From Tsuneonella flava (GTDB lineage: Bacteria > Pseudomonadota > Alphaproteobacteria > Sphingomonadales > Sphingomonadaceae): a DNA stretch of 64,000 nt. The stretch covers positions 62,001 to 126,000 of the forward strand of contig NZ_PHSO01000007.1 in NCBI RefSeq assembly GCF_002870965.1. The letters run 5' to 3'. Below the pieces are notes generated by a model. That model was not told the origin of the DNA, made no database searches, and saw nothing but the letters and a program-made list of their open reading frames with translations. Shown in pieces: positions 34,066-43,564 of this stretch. Position 1 is the first letter of the stretch. Every line of letters begins with the position of its first letter. A program made the translations under genes and the position numbers.

Positions 34066-36390
34066 TTACCGTTTGCGCCCCTGATGGCGGATATTCTTCG
34101 GCCGCCCGCGCTGGCCCTGCATATGTTTGCCCCTTGGTTTGCCCGACCGTTTCGGATCGGGCCGTCCGCCACGCGGTTCGATAGTACCTTCGCTGTCGGG
34201 CAGTTCGAACTTGAGCGCCCCGGTCAGCGCATTCGCCTCCGCAAGACGCAGCTTCAGCTTATCCCCCGGCGCATATTTCGTGCCGCTGTCGCCGCCGATC
34301 AGCGTCTGCGACGCCTCGTCATACGCGAAGTATTCGCCGCCGAGCGTGGATACAGGCACCAGCCCATCGCCCCCCAGCCCCAGGATCGTGGCGAAGAAGC
34401 CGAAGCCCTGCACCCCGGTTATGCGCGTGTCGAACACTTCACCGACCCGGCCCGAAAGCCACGCGGCGACATAGCGGTCGATCGTCTCCCGCTCCGCCTC
34501 CATCGCGCGCCGCTCTGCCTGACTGATGGCATCGGACACTTTCGACAGATCTTCCCGGTCGCGGTCCGACAAGCCAGAGACTGGTGGCAGCGCCCCCTTC
34601 GGCGCAGGCTGTTCCAGATGAAACGCATCGACCAGCGCGCGGTGCACCAGCAGATCGGCATAACGGCGGATCGGTGAGGTGAAATGCGCGTAAGAGCCAA
34701 GCGCCAGCCCGAAATGCCCGGCATTGGCAGGACCGTAATACGCCTGCGTCTGGCTGCGGAGCACCGCCTCCATCACTTGCGCCTTCTCGTTGTCGTCGCC
34801 CACATCTTTCAACATGCGGTTGAACAGGCTGGGCGTAATCACCTGACCCAGCGCGAGGTTATGGCCGAAAGTCTTCATATAATCGCGCAGAGCGATCAGC
34901 TTTTCCCGGCTGGGCGGTTCGTGAATGCGATAGACCACGGGCGCAGTCTTGCTTTCCAGCGCCTTGGCCGCCGCGACATTGGCCGCGATCATGAAATCTT
35001 CCACCACCCGATGCGCGTCGAGCCGTTCGCGGACAGCGATTTCCGCGATCTTGCCCGCTTCATCGAGCACCACGCGCCGTTCGGGCAGGTCGAGATCGAG
35101 CGGATCGCGCGCCGCCCGCGCATCGGCCAGCAGTTTCCACGCACCCCACAGGTTTACCAGCCATTCGGGGGCTTCGCCGGCATCGATCTTCGCCTGAGCA
35201 TCCTCGTAAGCGATATTGTGCGCGATGCGGACCACAGCGCGGGTGAAGCGCCACTTGGTCACTTTGCCTTGCGGAGAGATACGGATGTGGCATGCCATCG
35301 CCGCGCGATCCTCGCCTTCCTTCAGCGAGCAGACATCGGCGCTGAGCACTTCGGGCAGCATCGGCACCACCCGGTCAGGGAAATAGACCGAATTGCCCCG
35401 CTTGCGCGCTTCGCGGTCCAGCTTGCTGCCGGGGCGGACATAGAAGCTGACATCGGCAATCGCGATCACTGCGCGATAGCCGCCCTCCCCATCGGGTTCG
35501 GCCCAGATCGCATCGTCGTGGTCGCGCGCGTCAGCGGGATCGATGGCGACAATCGGCAGATCGCGCAGATCCTCGCGATTGTCGTGCGACAGCGGCAGCT
35601 TCGCCGCCAGTTCGCCTTCGGCCAGCACATCATCGGGGAAGATATGCGGGATACCGTGCTTGGCGATGGCGATCAGGCTGAACGCTTTGGGCGCCAGCGG
35701 ATCGCCCAGCACCTCCACCACTTTCACCCCGGCACGCGGCGAACGGCCCGCCGGTTCCGCGATCACCAGTTGCCCGGCCTCCGCTCCGCCCAGATCGGCA
35801 ATCGGAGACGAAGTGCGGACCCGCTTGTCCACTGGGGCCAGCCAGCCTTTGCCGCTCTTGTCGATTTCCACTACGCCCATCAGCCCATCGGTGCGGGCGG
35901 CCAATTTCTTCATCGGATGGGCCGTCCACCCGCGCCCGGTTTCCTCGGTGCGAGCAAGGATGCGGTCGCCCACTTTCAACGCGGCCTGCCGCGCTTTCTT
36001 GCCCCTGGCCTCTACCACACGCAGGCGCGGCGGCGGGCTGGCATCGTCGGGGCTCCACGCATCGGGGATCGCGAAAGCTTCGCCATCTTCGATTTCCAGC
36101 ACCCGCAACACAGTCACTTTGGGCACTCCGCCCATCCGGTGATAGGCGGTCTTCTTGCCGTCGATCAGCCCTTCTTCGGCCATATCTTTCAGCAGTTTCT
36201 TGAGTGCGATTTTCTCCTGCCCCTTCAGCCCGAACGCCTTGGCGATTTCACGCTTGCCCGCCGGGGTGGGCGAGGTCTGGATGAATTCGATCACTTGTTC
36301 GCGCGTGGGCATTCCCGGCTGAGGGCGGGAAGACGGGCGCGATTTGGGAGAGCTGGATTTCGGAGTGCTGGGTCTGGGAGTGCGGGCCAT
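34066..36390 (-). CDS. rnr: Ribonuclease R
   Basis: 774 residues, normal for RNase R. An N-terminal winged helix (about 25-80) is followed by two cold-shock domains and the RNB catalytic domain, with the metal-binding aspartates in IDPADARDHDDAIWAEPDG. SFYVRPGSKLDREARKRGNSVYFPDRVVPMLP is characteristic. The S1 domain is at about 650-735, and the tail is Lys/Arg/Gly-rich. It degrades structured RNA 3' to 5'. An S/P/K-rich head precedes the winged helix. It is leftward, 21 bp from the M28 peptidase gene. Confidence 0.96.
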   Translation of the reverse strand: MARTPRPSTPKSSSPKSRPSSRPQPGMPTREQVIEFIQTSPTPAGKREIAKAFGLKGQEKIALKKLLKDMAEEGLIDGKKTAYHRMGGVPKVTVLRVLEIEDGEAFAIPDAWSPDDASPPPRLRVVEARGKKARQAALKVGDRILARTEETGRGWTAHPMKKLAARTDGLMGVVEIDKSGKGWLAPVDKRVRTSSPIADLGGAEAGQLVIAEPAGRSPRAGVKVVEVLGDPLAPKAFSLIAIAKHGIPHIFPDDVLAEGELAAKLPLSHDNREDLRDLPIVAIDPADARDHDDAIWAEPDGEGGYRAVIAIADVSFYVRPGSKLDREARKRGNSVYFPDRVVPMLPEVLSADVCSLKEGEDRAAMACHIRISPQGKVTKWRFTRAVVRIAHNIAYEDAQAKIDAGEAPEWLVNLWGAWKLLADARAARDPLDLDLPERRVVLDEAGKIAEIAVRERLDAHRVVEDFMIAANVAAAKALESKTAPVVYRIHEPPSREKLIALRDYMKTFGHNLALGQVITPSLFNRMLKDVGDDNEKAQVMEAVLRSQTQAYYGPANAGHFGLALGSYAHFTSPIRRYADLLVHRALVDAFHLEQPAPKGALPPVSGLSDRDREDLSKVSDAISQAERRAMEAERETIDRYVAAWLSGRVGEVFDTRITGVQGFGFFATILGLGGDGLVPVSTLGGEYFAYDEASQTLIGGDSGTKYAPGDKLKLRLAEANALTGALKFELPDSEGTIEPRGGRPDPKRSGKPRGKHMQGQRGRPKNIRHQGRKR

Positions 36391-36411
36391 TTCAGCCGCC
36401 TACGCCATTCG

Positions 36412-37782
36412 TTACTCCGCGTCATCCCCTGCCAGCGGGTGATACCCACCGCCGGGCACAGCGCTGGCGACCGGACTTTCGCTACCATCGGCCGCAACCG
36501 AGCTGACACCGAAAATCCAGTCGTCGCCACGCACACCTTCCAGTTTCGCACTGGTGGCCACGACATTGGCGATGACCGGCTTCGCTTCCCACGCGGGCTG
36601 ATCGGACCGGCGGCGCCATATCGAATAGGTTGCCGCACCCGGCACAGCATCCCATTTTATTGTAGTGAAAGTCTGCACAGCGGCCTTCGCCACCGGGCTG
36701 GGCGGCATCGGAGCGCGGGCAAGCCGGTCGAGCGCGCGCACGTTCAGCCGGGTCACATTGGCGAGATAGGGAAAATCCATCGCATCGATGGTGTCGCCAT
36801 AGACAGTGCCATTTTCCGTCCGCAGATCCTGATGCTGCCTGTCGTAATTCTCCACCGAGACGGAGAAGCGCACTGCGGGAAAGCCGTGTTCGAGAAACGG
36901 AATCTGGTCCCCGCCCCGCCCCATCCGGTCTGTGCGCCATACCTGCCGCACTGCAAAACCATCGCCATCGCTCGCGGCCAGTCCGGCCAGCCAGCGCGAG
37001 ATATTGCGGCCGGGGCTGTCGTTCTCGCCTCCGTCGCGCCGCTGAGCGGCCCGTGTCTTGTCGTCCAGATCGGCGCGCGGCCCTTCGGAGAATACCCGTA
37101 CATGCGCCGGATCGCAGAACCCGTCTGACCCGCACGAATTGCCAACGATGTCATTGTTGAGCACGGCCTTGACCGTCCAGCCCTGTTTGGCGGCATAATC
37201 GGCCAGTAGCTTGCCGCCCAGCAGCCCCTGTTCCTCCCCGGACAACAGGGCATAGACGATAGTGGTCGGATATCTGTGCCGCGACAGCACCCGTGCCGCT
37301 TCCAGCGCCAGCGCGGTGCCGCTGCCATCGTCGTTTGCGCCGGGGGCATCGCTGGTGAAGTCCATCACGTCGGACACCCGGCTATCGATATGCCCTTGAA
37401 CGATTACCACTTCGTTGGGCCGTTCGCTGCCGCGCTGGATAGCAATCACATCACGCAGCCGGGTCGGTTCGGGCACGCGCGGTCCCTGCACAGTGGTTTC
37501 AGGCATCACCACAGTCAGGCAGCCCCCGCAGGCTTTCGCATAGCGTTCGAACTCAGCCGCGCCCCAGTTGAGCGCCGCACCGATCCCGCGCCGGGGATCG
37601 GTTTGCGACGACAGAGTATGCCGCGTGCCGAACCCGACCAACGTTTCGACGCTGGCGCGCAACTGTTGCTCGGAAACCTGCCCCTCTGGCCCCGCCGATG
37701 CGCCATCCTGCGCGGCCAGCGGCCCGGCGGTGAAACAGGCAACGATCAGCGCGGCAGACGCGGTCCAGCGAGTTGTTTTCAT
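36412..37782 (-). CDS. Secreted M28-family zinc aminopeptidase
   Basis: 456 residues from ATG 37782; a TTG start at 37800 is less likely. A signal peptide (TASAALIVACFTAGPLAAQ) indicates export. The M28 di-zinc ligands are visible: GHIDSR (His), PGANDDGSG (Asp), LLSGEEQGLLGG (Glu pair), LNNDIVGNS (Asp) and GFPAVRFS near the last His region. The C-terminal ~90 residues form a fibronectin-like extension (WDAVPGAATYSIWRRRSDQ). It cleaves N-terminal amino acids from peptides in the periplasm or outside. It is adjacent to rnr, possibly co-transcribed. Confidence 0.9.
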   Translation of the reverse strand: MKTTRWTASAALIVACFTAGPLAAQDGASAGPEGQVSEQQLRASVETLVGFGTRHTLSSQTDPRRGIGAALNWGAAEFERYAKACGGCLTVVMPETTVQGPRVPEPTRLRDVIAIQRGSERPNEVVIVQGHIDSRVSDVMDFTSDAPGANDDGSGTALALEAARVLSRHRYPTTIVYALLSGEEQGLLGGKLLADYAAKQGWTVKAVLNNDIVGNSCGSDGFCDPAHVRVFSEGPRADLDDKTRAAQRRDGGENDSPGRNISRWLAGLAASDGDGFAVRQVWRTDRMGRGGDQIPFLEHGFPAVRFSVSVENYDRQHQDLRTENGTVYGDTIDAMDFPYLANVTRLNVRALDRLARAPMPPSPVAKAAVQTFTTIKWDAVPGAATYSIWRRRSDQPAWEAKPVIANVVATSAKLEGVRGDDWIFGVSSVAADGSESPVASAVPGGGYHPLAGDDAE

Positions 37783-37820
37783 AGAGGACTTGTCGCGCAA
37801 GACCCCGACGCTGGCAAGGG

Positions 37821-38402
37821 TCAGGCTGCCGGCGGTTCGCCCCAGCGGTTGGTTTCGGGCTGCGACTTACGCACCCCGAAGCCGATCAGCAGAACCAACG
37901 GCATCCAGCCCAGCAGGCTTTGCAAAGCGCCCGACTGTGGTGACTGTTCCAGTGCATCTGCCGATGACGCAGTCACCGCCTGCGTCATTGCGGCGACGGT
38001 TTCGGGAATACTGGTCACTGCAATCACGGCACTCGCCAGCAGGCAGCCCAGCGGCAACAATACAAACCAGCCCGACAGACCGGTATCGTGCAAACGACGG
38101 ACAAATGCCGCGCCGAGCAGGATTGCGTTCAGCGCGCTGATTGCGACCGAACTCCACACCAACATGCCCACTTGCCCCGACATGCCTTGCGCGACCGCCG
38201 CTTCTATTGCGGCCTGATCGCCCCCCGGCCCGGTCTGAATCGCCGCATCGACAGCAGTCATCGCCATTGGGATGCTGATCACGATCGTCGCAACGATATT
38301 CAGTACGGCCACCGCCAGTACCCAATACCAGAACGGCGGCCGCGCCTGTCGCCCCCCGAAATCGCTCAGATGCGACAGGTTATACTTGATCGCTTCCAAC
38401 AT
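37821..38402 (-). CDS. DUF805-family membrane protein
   Basis: 193 residues with about four hydrophobic helices. The family motif is present: DFGGRQARPPFWYWVLAV near the N-terminus and RRLHDTGLSGWFVLLPL in the middle. DUF805 proteins are small inner-membrane proteins of unknown function. A GAGGGGGA ribosome binding site lies upstream of the ATG. It lies between the M28 peptidase and proS, all leftward, with an AT-rich promoter region just upstream. Confidence 0.9.
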   Translation of the reverse strand: MLEAIKYNLSHLSDFGGRQARPPFWYWVLAVAVLNIVATIVISIPMAMTAVDAAIQTGPGGDQAAIEAAVAQGMSGQVGMLVWSSVAISALNAILLGAAFVRRLHDTGLSGWFVLLPLGCLLASAVIAVTSIPETVAAMTQAVTASSADALEQSPQSGALQSLLGWMPLVLLIGFGVRKSQPETNRWGEPPAA

Positions 38403-38427
38403 CGTTTATTCCCCCTCAAACGACCTG

Positions 38428-38433
38428 ATTATA
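38428..38433 (-). promoter_or_regulatory. -10-like TATAAT upstream of the DUF805 gene
   Basis: On the minus strand TATAAT lies 26 bp before the start codon in an AT-rich island (38425-38465) unlike the GC-rich surroundings. No good -35 is found at 17 bp. The neighbourhood also contains two related tatag-ttc/ctatagcgaact stretches that may be a short repeat. Confidence 0.35.
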
Positions 38434-38465
38434 GTTCTTTATAATTCACTATAGCGAACTACAAT

Positions 38466-40010
38466 TCAATACGCGCGCGCCACCAGCACCCGTTCCGTCG
38501 CCGGCTCGCCTGTAAAGATGCAGGTGCCGTCTGCGGGCGGCGCATCGATCGGCACATTGCGGAATGTCAGCTTAAGCGCCTTGAGCCGTTCAACCACGGC
38601 ATCCAGCGCAGCCCCGGTCGGTTTCGACCATTGCACTTCGACCCAGCCGGGGTTCTTCTGACCCTCGGCAAAGTGCGCGGCGACTTCGTCCATCGTGGTC
38701 ACGCCGCGGGTGATGTTCGCATCGCGCCGCGTGGCGGCTTCGGAATAGAGCGCCTGCTGAATTTCTGCCAGCAGGTCTGCCGCCCCGGCGATGAAGTCTT
38801 CCCGCTGCGGGTAAGTGAAGGCGCTCTTGCCGGTTTCCATGTTCCAGATCGCATCGCGACGCAGCACGGCGAGCTTGCCGCCTTCCATGTCGCGCGAACC
38901 GACCTCGATAATCACCGGAGCACCCTTGCGGACCCAGTCCCAGCGCTTGGCCGCAGCCTTGCCCGGACGCTTGTCGAGCAGCACGCGGACAGGCTCGCCC
39001 AATGCCGACAGCCCGGCCAGCGCGGCGCGCACTTCCTCGCAATAGGCCAGCAACGGCTCGTCCTCAGGCTTGTCGCGCAGCATCGGCAGGATCACGATCT
39101 GGTGCGGCGCGATCTTCGGCGGCACGCGCAGGCCATCGTCGTCGCCGTGGGTCATGATGACACCGCCGACGAGCCGCGTGGAAACACCCCAGCTGGTGGT
39201 GTGGCACAACGCCTCTTTGCCTTCGCGGTCCTGATATTTGATACCCGCGGCATCGGCAAAATTGGTGCCGAGATAATGGCTGGTGCCCGCCTGCAGCGCC
39301 TTGCCATCCTGCATCATCGCCTCGATCGACCAGGTTTCGACCGCACCGGGGAACCGCTCGTTCTCGGGCTTCTCACCAGCAACCACCGGCATGGCGAGAT
39401 CATCCTCGACACAGGCGCGATACATCTCCAGCGCGCGGAGCGTTTCGGCCCGCGCATCCTCGCGGTTCTCGTGCGCGGTATGACCCTCCTGCCACAGGAA
39501 CTCGCTGGTACGCAGGAACATGCGGGTACGCATTTCCCAGCGCACGACATTGGCCCACTGGTTGGTGAGCAAAGGCAGATCGCGCCAGCTCTGGATCCAG
39601 CGCGCCATCGCATCCCCGATGATCGTTTCGGATGTAGGGCGCACCACCAGCGGCTCTTCAAGCTTGGCAGCGGGATCGGGAATCAGCCCGCCCTTGCCAT
39701 CGGCAATCAGGCGATGGTGCGTGACCACCGCCATTTCCTTGGCAAAACCCTCGACATGCTCGGCCTCGCGGGTAAAGTTCGCCAGCGGGATGAAGATCGG
39801 GAAGTAGCAGTTCTGCACCCCGGCGGCCTTGATCCGGTCGTCCATCAGGCGCTGGATCCGTTCCCAGATGCCGAAGCCCCACGGCTTGATAACCATGCAG
39901 CCGCGCACGCCGGATTCTTCCGCAAGGTCGGCAGCGGAGATAACCTCCTGATACCACTGAGCAAAATCGTCGGAACGTTTGACCGACAGGGCATGGCGAA
40001 TCTGGGACAA
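38466..40010 (-). CDS. proS: Prolyl-tRNA synthetase, type 3 (archaeal/eukaryotic-like)
   Basis: 514 residues. Class II motifs are present: VIKPWGFGIWERIQRLMDDRIK, VVRPTSETIIGDAMARWI (motif 2 region), RMFLRTSEFLWQEGHTAHENREDA, and THGDDDGLRVPPKIAP with the anticodon-binding domain after it. There is no editing (INS) domain between motifs 2 and 3, and a C-terminal zinc-type domain ends near RVLVARAY, so this is the short ProRS type used by many alphaproteobacteria instead of the E. coli-like form. It charges tRNA-Pro in the cytoplasm. Confidence 0.96.
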   Translation of the reverse strand: MSQIRHALSVKRSDDFAQWYQEVISAADLAEESGVRGCMVIKPWGFGIWERIQRLMDDRIKAAGVQNCYFPIFIPLANFTREAEHVEGFAKEMAVVTHHRLIADGKGGLIPDPAAKLEEPLVVRPTSETIIGDAMARWIQSWRDLPLLTNQWANVVRWEMRTRMFLRTSEFLWQEGHTAHENREDARAETLRALEMYRACVEDDLAMPVVAGEKPENERFPGAVETWSIEAMMQDGKALQAGTSHYLGTNFADAAGIKYQDREGKEALCHTTSWGVSTRLVGGVIMTHGDDDGLRVPPKIAPHQIVILPMLRDKPEDEPLLAYCEEVRAALAGLSALGEPVRVLLDKRPGKAAAKRWDWVRKGAPVIIEVGSRDMEGGKLAVLRRDAIWNMETGKSAFTYPQREDFIAGAADLLAEIQQALYSEAATRRDANITRGVTTMDEVAAHFAEGQKNPGWVEVQWSKPTGAALDAVVERLKALKLTFRNVPIDAPPADGTCIFTGEPATERVLVARAY

Positions 40011-40109
40011 TTGGCTGGTCTTTTCGTCTGTTTTCAGGAGGCGCCGCCCTAGCCGGGCGAAGGGGCATGGGTCCAGAGGCGAGTTGCGCGAACGCCCCGC
40101 CGCTGTCGA

Positions 40110-40673
40110 TCAGTTGCCCAGCTGATCGAGCTTCTTTTGCATGGCCGCCATTTGCGCGCGCAGTTCGGACAGTTCGTCGCCCGTCTTGGCTTCGCCCTCT
40201 TCGGCGGAGGGTTTGGCGGGCGCAGGCTTGGGAATGAACGCCTCGGTCGCGGCGCGCATCATCGCCATGTTGGTTTCGGCCAGTTTGGCGAGTGGGTTTT
40301 CGCCCGTCTTCTGCGCGAACGCCTCCTGAAGCTTGGCCTGATTTTCACTGAAATTGGCCATCATCGCTTCGAGATAGCTCGGCATCATCGTCTGCATCGA
40401 ATTGCCATACATCGCGATCAGCTGGCGCAGGAAGCTGACCGGCAGCAACTGTTCGTTGCGGTTCGATTCTTCTTCCATGATAATCTGAGTCAGGATCGAA
40501 TGGGTGATGTCTTCGCCCGACTTGGCATCGAGCACTTTGAAATCGATCCCTTCGCGCGTCATCTGCGACAAATCGTCGAGCGTGATATAGCTGGAAGACG
40601 CCGTGTTATAGAGCCGCCGGTTGGCGTATTTCTTGATGACGACCATTCCATCGTCGCTGCTGTTTTTGGTCAT
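40110..40673 (-). CDS. phaR: Polyhydroxyalkanoate synthesis repressor PhaR
   Basis: 187 residues from ATG 40673, preferred because GGAGAG precedes it at proper spacing; the frame extends to 40766. The N-terminal PHB/PHA-accumulation regulator domain reads IKKYANRRLYNTASSSYITLDDLSQMTREG, followed by two PHB_acc repeats (ITHSILTQIIMEEE, LPVSFLRQLIAMYG). A coiled-coil tail (ELRAQMAAMQKKLDQL) ends it. PhaR binds PHA granules and represses phasin genes. It is one of the clearest physiological hints that the host stores PHA. Confidence 0.93.
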   Translation of the reverse strand: MTKNSSDDGMVVIKKYANRRLYNTASSSYITLDDLSQMTREGIDFKVLDAKSGEDITHSILTQIIMEEESNRNEQLLPVSFLRQLIAMYGNSMQTMMPSYLEAMMANFSENQAKLQEAFAQKTGENPLAKLAETNMAMMRAATEAFIPKPAPAKPSAEEGEAKTGDELSELRAQMAAMQKKLDQLGN

Positions 40674-40780
40674 GCGCGACTCGCTCTCCTGCTCTCGTGC
40701 AAAAGACTTATTAGCATTTGCAGCATGTGCAGCGCAACAAATGCTGCACGCGATTGTGCGCGGCAAAGTATTGGAAACAT

Positions 40781-41821
40781 TCAGCGCTGGAAACGACGGC
40801 CGAGAGTGGTGAGCAGTTCGTATTGCGTCAGGCCGGTCGCCTGCGATGCATGTGGCAAGTCATACGGCACAGCAACCCAGTCCCCCGCGCGGACATCGGG
40901 CGCGGCGGTCAGATCGACGACGATCATGTCCATCGAGACTTTGCCCAGCATCGGCAGTTCGGCATCGCCATGCCGCAACACGGCGTGCCCGCCCCAGCAC
41001 CGCAGAAACCCGTCAGCATAGCCGAGCGAGACGACACCGACCCGCATCGCTCTGTCAGAAACGAACGCGTGGTTGTACCCCACCCCTTCGCCTGCGGCGA
41101 TCTCGCGGGTCTGCAACACTTCCGCTTCGGGATAGGCAACGGTGCGGATCGCATCGGTCAGCGCCGGATGCGGCACCCCGCCATAGAGCGCCAGACCGGG
41201 CCGCGTGACATCGAACGCATAATCGTTACCGAGCGCGATACCTGCACTGGCCGCAAGGCTCCGCCGTCTGGCCGGAAGCCGGTCACACGCAGCCCTGAAC
41301 CGGGTGAGCTGCACTTCGTTAAACGCGCTGTCCTCGTCCGCTTTGGCCAGGTGCGAGAGCAAAGTCTCGATTTCCAGACCCGCCAGCGCCGGATCGCCCA
41401 GCGATGCCATAGACAGGCCGAGCCGGTTGATCCCGGTATCGACCATCACATCGCACAGGCCTCCCCCGCTTTCGCGCCAGCGCACGACCTGATCGATGCT
41501 GTTGAGCACCGGCCGGACCCCCGTGGCGCGGGCAAAGGCGCAGTCGGCATCGGTCATAGGCCCGTGCAGCACCGCGACCTGAGCGGGCGGGACATGCGCG
41601 ATCAGGTCGGGCACTTCGCTCCAGTGCGCGACGAAAAAGTCGCGCGCACCCGCCGCCGCCAGCACCGGCGCGACATGCGCGATGCCCAGACCATAGGCAT
41701 CGGCCTTCACCGCCGCCCCCGCCTGCGCCGCGCCCGACAGCCGGTCGAGCGCGCTCCAGTTGGCGGCAAGAGCTTCTTTATCGAGACGCAGCCGCAAGGC
41801 AGGCGGCGGAAGTGGTATCAC
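40781..41821 (-). CDS. alr: Alanine racemase
   Basis: 346 residues, GTG start at 41821 in a GTGA overlap with the transporter gene. The PLP lysine lies in AAVKADAYGLG. The second catalytic Tyr is in VGYNHAFVSD, with the conserved RVGVVSLGYADGF and LGKVSMDMIVVDL C-terminal region. It interconverts L- and D-alanine for peptidoglycan. Coupling to an MHS-type transporter is unusual and might reflect amino-acid or osmolyte uptake. Confidence 0.94.
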   Translation of the reverse strand: MIPLPPPALRLRLDKEALAANWSALDRLSGAAQAGAAVKADAYGLGIAHVAPVLAAAGARDFFVAHWSEVPDLIAHVPPAQVAVLHGPMTDADCAFARATGVRPVLNSIDQVVRWRESGGGLCDVMVDTGINRLGLSMASLGDPALAGLEIETLLSHLAKADEDSAFNEVQLTRFRAACDRLPARRRSLAASAGIALGNDYAFDVTRPGLALYGGVPHPALTDAIRTVAYPEAEVLQTREIAAGEGVGYNHAFVSDRAMRVGVVSLGYADGFLRCWGGHAVLRHGDAELPMLGKVSMDMIVVDLTAAPDVRAGDWVAVPYDLPHASQATGLTQYELLTTLGRRFQR

Positions 41822-43527
41822 GGATTACTCGCAGAAACGGGCAGATCATGGTCCGACGACTCAAAGTCCGCCGGTGGCCCACCCCTGAGCCCCCACCACG
41901 CCACGATCAAGCCGAATGCGACGACGGCCCAGGTGTACCACAATCCGGCATAAGCATTGCCGGTGGTGGCCACGATGTAACTGGCGATCAGCGGCAGGAA
42001 CCCGCCGAGATAGCCCGCCCCGATATGATAGGGGATCGACATCGAGCTGTAGCGGATCTGTGGAGGGAACATTTCCGCCAGCAGAGCGGCCACCGAACCG
42101 TATGTCAGCGCAGACAGCATCCCCAGCCCGCAGATCAGCGCCACGATCCCGGCAAGCCGCGCGAATGGCGGAAACTGCGTCGAAAAATCGTAGCCGTTTT
42201 CTTCCAGCGCTTGCCAGACTGCTGCCTTGTGCGCAGCGGGATCGTTCCAGTCGATCTGCTTCGTCCCGTCGCCCAGAGGATAGAGCGTGAAACCGACCTG
42301 CATCGTCAGGTCGAGACGGCCTTGCGCCTGAGACGGATCGAACCCGGTCGGCGTGTCCACAATATCGTAGGGTACGCCAAGCGATGTGAGATCCTGCAAC
42401 AATCGCCCACATCGCGTCACCTGCACATCAGCGAACGGATCGTAGCTGCAATCGGCACCCGACACGAGCACCGGCGCATCTTCCGCTGCCTTGTTCAACC
42501 CCGGATTGGCGAGCGCGCCGATCCCCCAGAATATCGGGAACAGCAATAACAGCGACAGCGCGGCGCCGATCACAATCGGTTTCTTCCGCCCCACCCGGTC
42601 GGACCATTTGCCCACCAGCAGATAGAACCCCATCGAAATCGCCCCGGCGATCAGCATCACCAGTTCCACGACCTGTTCATCCACCCGCATCGGCCCGCGC
42701 AGGAACGACAGGCCGGAAAAGAACGCGGTGTACCAGATCGTCGTCAGCACCCCGGTAATGCCGAACAGCGCAACGAAAATCCGTTTCTTGTTACCGGGAT
42801 AGGTGAAGCTTTCGACAAAGGGATTGCCTGCGGTTTCGCCTGCTTCCTTCATCGCGCGAAACACCGGGCTTTCGCTCAGTTTCAGGCGCATCCACAGCGA
42901 TATGGCCAGCAGGATCAGCGACAGCAGGAAGGGCACACGCCAGCCCCACGCTTCGAATTCTTCGGGTGGAATCGCCCAGCGGCACACGATCACAACAATG
43001 ATCGACAACACGAACCCGCCAACTACGCTCGATTGAATAAAGCTGGTGTAATACCCGCGCTTTTCCGGCGGGGCGTGCTCGGCCACATAGATAGCCGCAC
43101 CGCCATATTCGCCGCCCAGCGCCAGCCCTTGCAGGATACGGAACAGGATTACGATTGCCGGAGCGACCAGCCCGATCGTTTCCGCATTGGGCACCAGCCC
43201 GACCCCTGCCGTGGCGATCCCCATCAGAGTAACAGTCACCAGAAAGGTATATTTGCGCCCCAGCCTGTCACCCAGAAAACCGAACAGGATCGCCCCCAAC
43301 GGGCGAAAGCCGAAGCCGACTGCGAACCCGGCCCACACCAGCAACAATTGCAGCGTTTCGTTCCCCGCAGGGAAAAACGCCTTGCCGATCAGTGCGGCCA
43401 GTGTTCCGTAGATGAAGAAATCATACCATTCGAACACTGTACCGGCCGACGATGCGGCGATGACCAGCCGGATTTCTTTGGCGCTCGGTTCGTGATCGTG
43501 AACGGTCGCTGTTGCGCTGTCGCTCAT
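41818..43527 (-). CDS. MFS transporter, metabolite:H+ symporter (MHS/ProP-like) type, with large loop
   Basis: 569 residues from ATG 43527. Twelve membrane helices are arranged as in the MHS family: AGTVFEWYDFFIYG, FGFLGDRLGRKYTFLVT (motif A) and LQGLALGGEYGGAAIYVAEHAP. Between helices 9 and 10 a ~110-residue hydrophilic insert is present (about 370-480; GADCSYDPFADVQVTRCGRLL with two Cys, GDGTKQIDWNDPAAHKAAVW). Members take up organic acids, betaine or proline. The insert probably lies in the periplasm. It is translationally coupled to alr. Confidence 0.9.
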   Translation of the reverse strand: MSDSATATVHDHEPSAKEIRLVIAASSAGTVFEWYDFFIYGTLAALIGKAFFPAGNETLQLLLVWAGFAVGFGFRPLGAILFGFLGDRLGRKYTFLVTVTLMGIATAGVGLVPNAETIGLVAPAIVILFRILQGLALGGEYGGAAIYVAEHAPPEKRGYYTSFIQSSVVGGFVLSIIVVIVCRWAIPPEEFEAWGWRVPFLLSLILLAISLWMRLKLSESPVFRAMKEAGETAGNPFVESFTYPGNKKRIFVALFGITGVLTTIWYTAFFSGLSFLRGPMRVDEQVVELVMLIAGAISMGFYLLVGKWSDRVGRKKPIVIGAALSLLLLFPIFWGIGALANPGLNKAAEDAPVLVSGADCSYDPFADVQVTRCGRLLQDLTSLGVPYDIVDTPTGFDPSQAQGRLDLTMQVGFTLYPLGDGTKQIDWNDPAAHKAAVWQALEENGYDFSTQFPPFARLAGIVALICGLGMLSALTYGSVAALLAEMFPPQIRYSSMSIPYHIGAGYLGGFLPLIASYIVATTGNAYAGLWYTWAVVAFGLIVAWWGLRGGPPADFESSDHDLPVSASNP

Positions 43528-43564
43528 TTCCGTTGTGGCTCCCCCTTTGAAGCAGAGGGGCGGT

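Noticed and set aside
34684-37128. Plus-strand open frame of 814 codons
   Set aside because: Antisense to rnr and the M28 peptidase, both with complete catalytic motifs.
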